Both the position numbers and the translations under genes were made by a program. Below the pieces are notes generated by a model that was not told the DNA's origin, ran no database searches, and saw nothing but the letters and a program-made list of their open reading frames with translations. From CAXXOK01 sp963666755 (lineage in GTDB: Bacteria > Bacillota > Clostridia > Christensenellales > Aristaeellaceae): 64,000 nucleotides of DNA. Shown in pieces: positions 30,749 to 42,700 of this stretch (position 1 is the stretch's first letter; each line of letters opens with the position of its first letter). The stretch lies in assembly GCA_963666755.2 (NCBI GenBank), contig CAXXGW010000006.1:53180-117179 (forward strand), in the 5' to 3' direction.

Positions 30749-33700
30749 TTAGTTGAAGCAGTCGCCTTCGTTCAGGTTGATGTTGCCGCCCAACGGCACC
30801 TCGTAATCCATCAGGATCAGCAGGTTCGATTTGCTGATGCGGCGGAACACCTCGACCGTGTGCGTGTTGAGGATGTCGGCGCTTTCCACCCCGTAGCCGA
30901 TCTGCGCATAGTACTTGGAGACCGGCGACTCGCTGACCGTGTAGACGATGGCCGCGCCGGAAGCGTCGAACACGGGCAGCCGGTCGAACACGCAGGTCCA
31001 GTTGTTGGCGCTGCTCACCTGCTGGCTGGCCACCACCGTGGTGCCATTCAGCAGGTGGATCGTGACCGATTTGGGGCGGAGGCCGTCGTGATCGTCGCTG
31101 TCGCTCCAGCGCTTGGTCACCGTCATGCGCGTGTAGGACTCGGTGCTGTTGCGCTCGTTTACAAACGCGGCGGTGGCGGCGGTGGTGCGAATCAGCCCGG
31201 CGGTGCCTGTAGAGGTGGTGGTGTAGCCGTTTGCGTTGGCTTCCAATTCAGTTACAGTGTAGCTCCAGCCGGTCAGCAGCCGTTGCAGGGTTACGCTTTC
31301 GCCGCCTCTGAGCTGCACCGTGCCCACGCCGCCCGTAAACGTGACGGCCGTAGCCGCGCCTGAGGCGGCGTAGGTGCCGCTTACGCCGCGCCCGTCACGG
31401 TCCAGCAGGCGCACGGTAAAGGTAAACAGGCGCGTCGGCTCCACCGCGTTGCCGCGCAGGGTTTTGGTCAGGGTCAGCGTGCCCGTGGTGCGGGTATTGG
31501 TGAAGGTTGCCAGCTTGTAGCTGGGGGTGATTGCGCCGGTGGCACCGGTCGAGGCGGTGATGTAGCCTTCGGCGGTGTAGCCGTCCTCCGCGACAGCGTA
31601 GGCCGTATCCGCCGGGATGCCCTGAATGCTCCACCGCTGGCCGCCGCGCAGGCTCAGGCGCGCCGTGCCGCCGCTGAAGGTGAGGCTCTGCGCCGTGCGC
31701 GTGGCGCCCTCAATCAGCTCGCAGGCGTAGGTCAGGTTATAGGGGATCGCATCGGTGCGGGAGAAGGTAACCGTAAAGCTGAAACTCTGCGCGGTGCTCG
31801 CGCCGTTGCCCGCCAGCGCCTTTTCCACAATCAGCTCGCCCACGTTGCGGATGTTCAGGAAATCCGCGGTGCACACCTGCTGGTCGGCCGTTAGATCACC
31901 GCTGATGTCGCGGCTGGCCGGCTGCGTGGTGTACCCATCCAGCGTGTAGACATCCTCCACCACCTGATAATGCGTGTTCTTGAGGATGGAGGGGATCGTC
32001 ATGGCCTGCCCGTGTCTGAGCGTAAAGGTGAGGGTGCCGTTTTTCAGCGTCAGCGTTACGGGCGTATCCGCGCCGTTTTCCCGGAGGGTCGCGGCATAGG
32101 GGCCGTCCAGGTTCACCCCGTCGGTGCGGGTCAGGCGCACGGTGTAGCGGAACTGTTTCTGCGGATCGGCCGCGTTGCCCTGCACCGTATTGCTGACGAT
32201 CAGCTTGCCCGCGCCCCGGGTGTTGACAAACGGTGCGGTATAGCTCTGGTCGGGGCTGTAAATGACGCCCGTCTGCACCCCGTCCGTCGGGGTGGGGAAG
32301 TACCCGTCCCCACGGTAATCAGCTTCGGTCACGGTGTAGACGGTGCCGGTCAGGATGCCGGCAACGGACAGGCTTTCCCCGCCCTTGAGGGAGAAGTGGG
32401 CCACCCCGCCGCTCACGCTCAGGGTTTCGGATGTGGTCGCGCCACTGGCGGTAACCACACGCTCACAGGCATAGGTGCCGTCCACAGTCAGGGTATCGGT
32501 ACGTTGCAGGGTCAGTGCCATGTCGAATTCCTTATCAGGATCGACAGCCGCGCCTGCCAGCGTCTTGGTCACCACCAGCGCGCCATAGGTGTTGCGGGTG
32601 TTCACCACCGTTACGCTGCCGCCCGCCTGCGTAAGCGTGTGCGGGTCGGCATCGGGTAAATAGGTCGTGGTATAGCCGTCGGCGGTGTAGGAGGCTTCCG
32701 ATACGGCGTAGGTTACGCCCACGGGCACATCCGTCAGGGTGACAAACTGGCCGCCCCTGAGCGATACGGCGGCCTTGCCGCCCGTAAAGGCAACCTGCGC
32801 CAGCGCGCTGCCCGCCGCGCAGGGGTAGGTGCGGTTTACATCCACCCCGCCGGTGGCGGAAAGCGTCACGGTGACGGCGAAGGCCTTGCCCGCGTCGGCG
32901 GCATTGCCGCCCAGCGCCTTGGTGACGGTCAGGGTGGTCGCGTCGCGCCGGTTGGTGAAGGAAGCGGTGGCCGTGCCGTTGGCCGGGATTGTGCCGCTGG
33001 CCGTCCGGTTTGCCGGGGTGGGCACATAGGCGTCGGCAGCATAGTCGGCCTCGGTTACGGTGTAGGCCGTACCGGCATATAGACCCTGCACGGTTACGCT
33101 CTGGCCGCCGGTCAGCTCTACGGTGGCTTTGCCCAGCGTAAAGGTCAGGCTGGTGAGCGTATTCCCGCCGGTTGTGGTGCACGTGTAGGTGCCGTTGACC
33201 GGCAGCTGCGTGTGGCTGAGCGCGATTTCGAAGCGGAAAGCCTTCGTGGCATCCGGCGCGGTACCCGCGAGGGCTTTGCTCACGGTCAGGTTGCCCACGT
33301 TGCGGGTGTTGGTAAAGAGCACGTCATTGATGGCTGCGTCGGTGCGAATCTCGCCGGTGGCATTGTCGGAGGCGGCTAAATAGCCGCCGGAGCGTGCGTC
33401 GGCCTCGGCCACCGTGTAATGGGTGCCGGTCAGCAGGCCGGACACGGCCAGATTCTCCCCGCCGCGCAGGGTGACGGTCGCCTCGCCCGCGGCATTGAAG
33501 GCCAGCGCCGTAAGCGCCGCGTCGCCGCTGTGCACGCAGGGGTAGGTACCGCTTACAGGCTGGTCGGAACCGTCGCGCAGGGTCACGGTAAAGGTAAACG
33601 AATCCGCCGCTTGCCCGGCGTTGCCCGCCAGCGCCTTGGTCAGGCGCAGGGTGCCCTTGCTGCTGTTCTGGAAGGTGATGGCGGTGCGGGTCTGGCCCTG

Positions 33701-36700
33701 CGCGTCGGTCAGGGTTTTGGTTAAGCCCAGCGTGCCCGCGCCCAGATCCACAATCGCGGCGGTTACGGTGTACACCTGCGCATCGTAGGTGATGCCCGCG
33801 GCGCCCGTATCCACCTCCGCCACGGTGTAGCGGTAGGTGTGCCCCGCGTCGGCGTAGGTGTAGGGGATGGCGGAAAAGACGATGTTGCCCGCCGCGTCGT
33901 TCTGGACGGTTTCACTGGTAAAGTCGGGGTCGTCCAACCCGGTCAGGGTAAAGGAGTACTGCCCGGCCGCAAGGGTTCCGCCCACCTGCGTTTTGGTGCC
34001 CGTCACCTGCAGGGCGCCGCCGGCCTCGTACCGGTCGGTCACGGTCACGCTGTCGGCCAGAGGGCCGGAATCCGCGTCGTCGCGCGCGGTCAGCACGAAG
34101 TAGTTGCCGTCGGCAATGCCGCCGCCGGTCACGGCCGGGTAAGTAGCCGCCGGGGCGACGTGGTCGCCCGCCGCCGTCAGCTGCGCGCTGGGGTAACAGG
34201 CCGCCGCGGGCGTGGTTTCCACCACAACGTAGTTGCGGTAGTAGTTGAGGAAGCTGTTTGCGTCGGTGCTCTGGAACTGCGCCGCGCCGCTGCTGGTGGT
34301 AAGTGTTGCCACCGGGGTGCGGCCGTCCAGGCTCAGGGCGGTCAGCAGCTGCGCGTCGGTAAATGGCCCATAGACCTTGAACACCGCGCTGTCCAGCAGG
34401 TTGCCGTCGGTGCCATACTTGGTCAGCGACAGGTTGCGGTAGCGCAGCAGGCCCAAATCCAGCGTCGGGTTGGGCGTGCCGATGCGCAGGTAGAAGCGCT
34501 CGCTCACATACGCGCCGTTTTGCAGGCGGAAGTTGCTGTCGTTGCGCATCTGGGCCAGCGTATCGTGGTCGAGGTTGGGCGCGTAAGTGCCGCCGTTATT
34601 GGCGTAGGCGCGGGTGACCAGATACCCGGCGGGGATGTCCGTCGCCACCAGCTGGTAGGAGGTGGGCCGCACGCCAAACAGCGCGCTGTTGTACACGTTG
34701 CCCGCCGCGTCATACGCGCTGGACTGGGCGCTGTCCCGAATGCGGGAGGGGAAGAGGCTGTCAAACGTATAGAAGCCCTTGCCGCCCGGCGTGGCGCTCT
34801 GCGTGGTGTAGCCCACATCGCTGCCCACGAAGGTACGCAGCGTAAAGCGCGGCTGGGTTGCCTGCGTAAGGGACGGCTCCACCGTAAACACAGTGTCGGG
34901 GTTTTCCAGATCCTCGGAAGCGTCGCCCACATCCTGCAGGCCGTTGGCGTTGCGATCCACCCACACGCGGTTGCCCAGCGTGAGCAGCGCGGGGTTGAGC
35001 AGCACATTCGCCTGCGCGCTTTCCGCCACGGAGCGGACGGCATAGTTTTCCAGATTCACGGCCACGGCCGCGGTGTTGTGGTTCAGCCAGAAGTAGTAGT
35101 GGGCGGTGTTGGCCGCGCTGCCCGCGTCGGCCTCGGCCGCGGTCGGCCCGGTGCAGGAAAGCGTAAGCGTGATGCGCTCGCCCGGCGCCAGCTTGACGCT
35201 GTCGTCAAAATCGATGCGTACGGCCTTGGCCGTCGCGTATGCGCTGCCGGCGGTTGTCCAGCCGGTAGTATCGCCGGTCTTGATGCCGTCCAGATAGTTG
35301 CTGCTGGCGCCGTTGGGCGTTTCGTCCACGGTGGTGGTGTACACGGTACAGTTGCCAAGCAGGCTCCCGTTGGCGTCGCTCACGCCCAGCAGCCCCGTGA
35401 ACGCCACGGGCCAGCGACTGTCGCGGAGGATGCTGCCGCCCAGCATCGTATCCCCGATGCGGGGGAGCTTGTCTACCAGCCGGATGTGCTCGATGGTTTG
35501 CAGACCGTCGTTACGCAGCACCAGTTTATACTGGATGTTCGCCTCGCCCTCGCTTCCGGTAGCGATGGCGTAGCCTTCGGAGCCGGAGTAAACATCCAGC
35601 CCGGTGTGGTTGGCGCTGGCCATTTTATAGAGCGTTACCTTGGCGTCGAAGGTCATGGTGCTTTCCAGCGGGGAAACCAGCGTCAGGTACGTTTCCGCCT
35701 GCCCGCCGAACACCGAGCCCGTCAGCGCGTTCACCTCGTCGGGCAGACTGCCCGCCGCGTCCAGATAGGCGGTGCCGGTGGGGTTGGCCACGTTGCGGTA
35801 GGTCAGGTTCGTGCTGGTAAAGTAACCGGTGTTTACGAAGGTGGCGGTCGCCTCGGCCACGGTGCGCACGGTCGCCTGCACATACAGCACGATCTTCTTC
35901 CCCTGCGCAAGGCTGCCGTGGAATTTGACGTAGAGATACTCCCCGTTGGTCACGGGCACATCGGCGGTCAGCCCCGTGGGCAGGGCGGCCCATGTGACGT
36001 TGGCAAGGCTGTATTCCAGCACCGCAGGCATCCGGTCCAGCAGCACGGGGTCGATCAGCGTCGCGCCGTCGGTGGATACGTTTTCCAGCGTCAGGGTATA
36101 GGTGACCACATCCTGCGGCTTGACGTTCAGCTTGTCGGCGGTCATGGTCAGGCGCATGTGCGGCATGCTCGGCTCCGGCTCGGTGTCGATCTGCGCCACG
36201 TCCAGCGTCCAGCTGCTGGCAAGGCTGTCCACGCCGCCGAGGCTGTACTGCAGGCGCACGGCCGCTTTGTTGCGGAAGCTGCGCGCCGGTACCACCGTGG
36301 CCGCGTCGTCCTGCGCAAAACGCATTTCGGCCAGAATCGGATCGGTGGTAAAGCCCGCCTTGAGGCCCGCGATACCGCCGCCGCCGTTGGTGACCCCGTA
36401 GCGCACGCGGAAGCCCGCGTACGTATTTTCAGGGAAGGACACCTTTTGCGCCGTGTCGGAGACGTTGCGCGTAGCGACCAGCGTTTCGGCCCCAGCGGCG
36501 GTTACGCCGTACACGCTTGCGTAGAGCACCTCCTGCACGGGGCTGGGGTTGAGCGGGGTAGCTTCGTAGTAAGCCTTGCCCACGGTTACGCTCAGGGTGT
36601 AGTGCGCCACGTCGGTCAGCAGGTTGCCGCCCGCGTCGCGGAATTCCAGCTCCTGATCCGATACCTCCAGCCAGTCGGTCGGCAGCTGGATGGGGTCGCC

Positions 36701-39700
36701 GGCGGGCGTGCGGGCAAACCCGGAAATGCGGTAGACGACCGTCTGCCACCCAGCCTGCAGGCTGGGCACCTGCGTGGCCCCCTGCTGGCCGTTTACGGAA
36801 TAGACGGTTTTATCAATCTGCAGTTTGGGCGCGTCGGGCTTGGGGATATTGGCAATGGCGCACACCGCCACGCCGCCGTTATCATCCACGGTCAGGGTGC
36901 GCACGGGGTACCACGGGTCTTCCGGCACGCTGTGGGGCGTGTAATAGAAGTATTCGGCCTGGCTCGTTTCCTGCACGCGGTAGCGGCCGGGGGCCAGCCC
37001 GCGCGTCAGGCGAACGGTGTAGTACGCGCCGTCGGCGTCGGTGTAAAGGCCCGTGGCCGCATCGCGGGTGTAGCCGCCCGGCAGGGTCGCCGGATCGCCC
37101 GATTCCGCCGCGCTCACGATCACGCTGTCGCTGATGGTCGCAATCACGTTGCCCGCGTCGTCCACGCTCTGGAGGCTGAACACCGCGTAATACGGCACAT
37201 CGGTGCGGGCGCTGCTGGTAGGCTCCAGATAGTTGTACTTGAGCACCGCGATGGCCCCGGTGGGCGTGTTGTAGGCCTGCGCCGCCACCGTTTGCGCCTG
37301 CGTGAGCACAAACAGGCTGCGCGACACGCCCTGCACCGAGGTCACGATCGGCGTAACGGCCGTGCCGTTCAGGTACAGCTCCACCAAGCCGGGCACGCAG
37401 CCGGAAGGCACGCCCGTCTGCGCCACGGCATACATGCGGTTGCCGCTGAGCTTCTCCAGATTGGCAAAGCGCAGGGACCCGTCCGCCCCGGCGGCAAAGG
37501 CCACCTGCGGCACGGCAGTGGTGCCGTCCCAAATGTAGAGGGTGTACTCGCCCCCGGCCAGCGTATCCGCCGCGGTGGCGTGCGCATGGTTACGGCCGTA
37601 CTGGGTCAGGTCGATGTACAGGCCGGTCGCGTCCACCAGCGGGTCGGCGGTCAGGTCGGCGCTGTTGGCGGCCTGCGAAAGGGTCAGCTCCCGATCCGGC
37701 GCGAATTTGAGCTCCGGCGGCGCTTCGGTTTCCGTCAGGTAATACGCGGTGGAGTCGGGCGAGGCCATCAGCCGATCCAGCGGTAAAGTCACCCGCAGGG
37801 TCGCCTGCCCGTCGGTTCCGGTTACGCAGGTGGCGCAGCCGGTCGCGTCCGCCGTCCAAAGGCGGGTATCGGCATGGTAGTAGAGTTTCTGGCTGCTGTT
37901 AAGGTAATACAGGGCGAAGCGCGCGCCGGTGACGGGGTTGCCGTTATCGTCCAGCTTGCGCAGGGTGAGCGTCGCCAGCGAGGGACGGTTGACCACCGCC
38001 AGCGTAAGCGGCGCGGCGGCGGTGTGGTCGGAGGTCAGCTCCACACGCACGGGGCCGGTCAGCCAGGTGGTAGCGCCGCCCGCCAGCGAGTACTGCCCGT
38101 ACCACGCGCCCGCGGCTTCCGACAGGTAGTAGACGCCGGGGTCGAGCATGGCGGTTTGCGAGCCCGCGCCGCCGGAAATGGGCACCGTAACGGTGGGCAC
38201 GGCGGCAGGCACGGTGCAGGCTTCGTCGGTATACACGGCAAACTGCACGGCGCTGGGCACGGCCTCCAGCAGATCGCCCTCAAACTGTTTATCGATGCGC
38301 AGGGTGCCCTTGCGCACGTTTACCACCGTGCGCTGCACGGTCGCGGTGTCGCTCTGCCCCAGGCCGCGCGCCGTCATTTTAACGACCAGCGTGCGGCTGG
38401 CGGGCTCCACATAACCGTCGGGCAGGGTCTCGGTCAGGCGGTACCAGCCCGCGGTCAGCCCGGTTTTCGCAATCTGCCCGGCCGCGTCGGTGGTCCAGGT
38501 GGCAAGCGTATTCCAGCCGGTATCGGCGGCGGGCGCGGTTACGGAAGTTTCCAGATCGGCCAGCGCAAAGCTCTTGAACTGCACGGCAAAGGCGACGTCT
38601 GCCATCGGCTGCCCGGCGTCGTCGGTCTTGGTGAGCAGGAAGGCGGCCTTGTCCGGGTTCAGGACGGTCACGGTGCGCTCCGCCTCGTCGGCGGTAAAGG
38701 TGATGGGCATCGTGCCCGCCTTGAGGTTGGCCAGGCGGAAGTTGAGCTGATCCCACGCGGACACGTTCTGCCCGCCGATGCTCAGCTCCTGCAGCGCATA
38801 GGCGCCGTTGATGTCGTAAGGCAGGGCAAAGGGCGTAGGCGCGTCCGCCGCGGTGGTCAGCACATCCGCGCCGTCGGGGTACGCAACGCCGTTGGTATCC
38901 TTGATTTTACCCAGCGTATCGGCACGCACCGCCTGCAGGCGCACGTCGCCCTGCTGCACGCCGTCCATGTCGGTTTTGATGAGCTTGAGCACCCGGTACG
39001 CGGGGTCCTTCAGCGTGGGGCCCTGCGGATCGGTAACCGGCTCGGTGGCGTAGCCGCTGGTCAGGAAATTGCCGGGCGTCGGGTTCAGGTCATACTGTGC
39101 GGGGGCCTGATCCTCCCGGTACCAGTAACGGGTGGAGGGCAGCAGCGTAAAGTGCGCGTAGCCCAGATCGTCGGTCACGCCACTGGTAATGAGGGTGGTG
39201 CAAGCCTCGTCGCTGTAAATACCGATGGTGGCGCCCGCAAGCGGCGTAAGCGTGGACGAGCCGGTAAGCGGCACGGGGTAGCCGAGCTTGCGCACCCGCA
39301 CGGGCACCTTCTGCGCCTTGACATTGCGGATGGAGGCATCCCCGGTGTAGGTGCGGTCTACCACGGTCCTTTCGGCATGGCCTGCGGTGCTCAGGGTTAC
39401 GCAGTTTTCCAGCCTGTCGGGGGCCACGTTCGCGGGGTAGACCGTCTCCTTGAGCACAAAATTGGCGCTGTAATCGTACAGGTAGCCGGAGCCCGCGGGC
39501 GCGTCGGTGCGGGTTATCAGCCCGGTGTAGGCGGGGTTGGCGTACAGGGTGCTAAACTCCAGCGTTTCGCTCACGCCGCGCCCGGCCACGCTGGGGTAAT
39601 CGGGGTTGGCGGTATCCAAGCCGGTGGTGAAGTGCGTAAGCGCGTTGCCCTGCGGCTGGAAATCGGCGTCGGCCAGATAGACCGCGAAGGTCACGCCCGC

Positions 39701-42700
39701 CAGATTGCCGAGGAAAACGCCGCTCTCGTTGTATAGCTTTTTATTCAGTTCAAACTGGAAGTGGCGCAGGGGGCTGTCGCCGGGGCCGCCGCCCTGCGGG
39801 GTGTTCTGGTATGTAAGCGCCAGCGTGCCGTTTTTCACGCAGTTGGCGGCGGTGTAAGGCCCGTAGGGGTTCAGGTCGTTTTGCGCGGTATAGCCCTCGG
39901 GGGCGGCGGTTTCCATAAACCAGTAGACCAGCCCATACTCCTGCGGGTTGCTGTCGAACACGCCGTGCGCCTGCGTGCCGTCGCTCTTAAGGGCGGTGCC
40001 GGTTTCGTAGGTGTAATTCTCCACCGTCAGGGCGTGGTCGTTTTGCAGCGCGTCAAACAGCGCGGGGCCGCTCAGCGACGAGTGCGCGTCCACGGCGGCC
40101 TGCGTGCAGCTGTAAAGCTGGAACTTCGCCCCGTCCAGCAGCGTGGTGCCGTCCGCCGTGGAAACCTTGGTGATGCGGAACTGGGTATAAGGCTTGCTGT
40201 TGCGCAGCGCCTCCGCCAGATCAACAATGTAGCTGTTGTTGGCGACGGTGTTCAGGTTGTAGCTGGCGGCGTTGTGCGCGGCGGCTACGGCGGCCGTGCT
40301 CAGGCCCAGCAGGTCGGCATAGGCGGTTACGGCGGTTTTACCGGTGGGCAGATCATACCCCTCGGGCGGGGTCAGCTCGACCGCCATATAGGTGCGGGTG
40401 CCGTCCAGCTCCGAAAACAGCAGCTGGCCGTTTGCGTCGGTCTGCCCGGCAGGGCTTTCGGTGCCGTTCACGTTGGCGAGCTTGCCGTCCGCGGTAACCA
40501 GATAGATGGCCAGCGTCGCGCCCGGCAGCGGGTAGAGCACGTCGTTATTCTTGCTTTCCCACGCCTTCTGGTACAGTTTCAGGGCGGTCAGGGTGGCATA
40601 GGGGGCGTTCAAGAACGTAAGCGACGCCGTATACAGCGTGGTGCCACGCAGGGTGGTGCTCTGGGCGGCGGGTTCGTCCGGCAGGCGGAAGCCTTCGGGC
40701 GCGGTGGTTTGCGTAACAGTGTAGGTAAGCAGGTTCCCGTCGGAGGCGTACACCGGCAAACCCGTAAGATCGGTGGTGGCGAGGGTTGTCATATCCACCT
40801 GCAGGGTGTACAGCCCAGCCGCGCCCGCAGTAAAGCCCTTGCCTGCCAGCAGCGCCTGCGCTGTGGCGTCGGCGGTGGTCACAGCCACGGTATACGCCGC
40901 GCCGGGCAGGGCGAGGTTGGTTTTCTTGTTTTTGGTATTGAGGGTCAGCTTGCCGATGTTGCGGTTGTTTGTGAGCGTGACCGTCTTGGCCACATTGTCG
41001 CTCAGGGTAGGGTCTTTCACTTTCACATAAAGAACGTTGCCGATCACCATATTGTTGGTGGTGTCGGTATTGAGGATGTAGGGCGGGATGATGTCCGTGG
41101 GGTAGGCTGTTTCCGCCACGTAATAACCATCGCCGTTCTCTTCCACCACCATCGCGGCGGTCGATTTGGAGGAGACGTTGCTAAAATCCAAGCTCGCGTA
41201 GGCACTAATCAGGTCCATGGTGGACGTTGTGCTGTTCCAGCGGTACAGGGAGAATCCGAAGCTGCCGGTATAAGCGCTCAGGCTGCCTGTAATGGGGTCC
41301 TTGACCTGTTTTGTAACGGTCAGGGTCGGCTTTTTATTATCGTAGAACGTCGCGGTGGTGTTACTCAGAGGAGTATTCACGGTGTAGGTCTGAATCAGGG
41401 GATTGGCGTCGGTGCGGTAGCCGTCCGGCGCGGAAATCTCCTTTACATAGTACGTTACGCCAACTGTCAGACCGTTGACGAGCACGGTACCGGTGGTGGT
41501 TACAAACGGGTTGGTTTCGCTGCTCTGGCTGCCGTTGAGCACATAGGTGCGGGTGGCGAGATCCCCCGGGGTGGTTTCGGTGTAAACCGAGATTTTCGCC
41601 CCGGCCAGATTGGTGGTGCCGCTGGTCGCCTGCCGCTTGCGCAGCAGCAGCTGCCACTTGTTTTGTTCGTTATACACAACCGTTGAGGTGCGGTCGGTGC
41701 TTTTGGACACGCTCAGGGTCACAGGCCATGCGGAGACGGTTGCGCCCTCTACGGTGATGTTGCTCTGGCTGGGGTACTTCACGGTGTACCCGTCGTGCGG
41801 CCCTTCCACCAGGTAGTATGTAATGAGGCCGTTTGCATCCTGAACAGGCAGATAGTCCGTGGTGGCCTTGCCGTCGGTACCGGTGGTTATGGTGGTCACG
41901 GCCGTGGCGACGCCCGCAGCCACCGTGTACAGCGTAAAGGCATAGTCCTTGCCCAGGGTTTCGTCCGTGCCTACGGCGGAGGCTTTCAGGGTTTTAACCT
42001 TTTTAAGCACCGTCAGCTTGCTGTGAATCTGCGCATAGAACGCGGCGCTGTGCGTGGCGGCGGTTTCAAAGGTCCAGGTATCGGCATAGGGGTCGGGGGT
42101 AAAGGCGGGGTCGGCGCAATCACCCTGCGTCAGTTGATAGTAGTAGGGCTGCACGCCGTCCGCCGTGCGCAGCAGGTCGGATACCGTCAGCGTCGCCTGC
42201 CCGGCGGGCAGGGTGAGCGTGCGGGTGGTGACGCCCGTCTGGAAGGTCGGGTCGGTGGAGTAAAGCAACGTGAAGGGGAACTGCGTGGTGGTAACGCCGG
42301 TTACGGCATTCAGCAGCGTCGCGTCGCCCGCGGCATAGGTGCGATCCGCCCGGCGGTAGGCCACGGAGTAGGCCGTAAGCGTCAGCTGCGCGGCGTTGGA
42401 TACGTTCACAATGGGGGTGCCCGTCAGGTCCAGCGTCTGCGCGGCGGTGATGTGCACCGTCTGCTGCGGCGCGCGGATGTAGCCGTCGGGCACGGTTTCC
42501 GTCAGGGTGTAATCCCCTTCCGGGGCCATCAGGAAGGCGATACCGTCGGTGCCGGTTGTGCCGGTGTAGGTTTGCGCATCGGCCGACAGGGTAAAGAGCA
42601 CGTTCGCCAACGGGGTTCCGTCTGCCTTGGTTTTCATCAGCTTGAGCAGGCCCTGCCCCACTACGATGTTGTAGAAGCTCGCCTCCACCGGCGTGGTGCC

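Noticed and set aside
33839..37786. A 1315-codon open frame on the plus strand inside the giant surface-protein gene
   Set aside because: It is antisense to a frame with clear domains; its product is His/Arg/Gly-rich without any family pattern, as expected from reading GC-rich coding DNA backwards.
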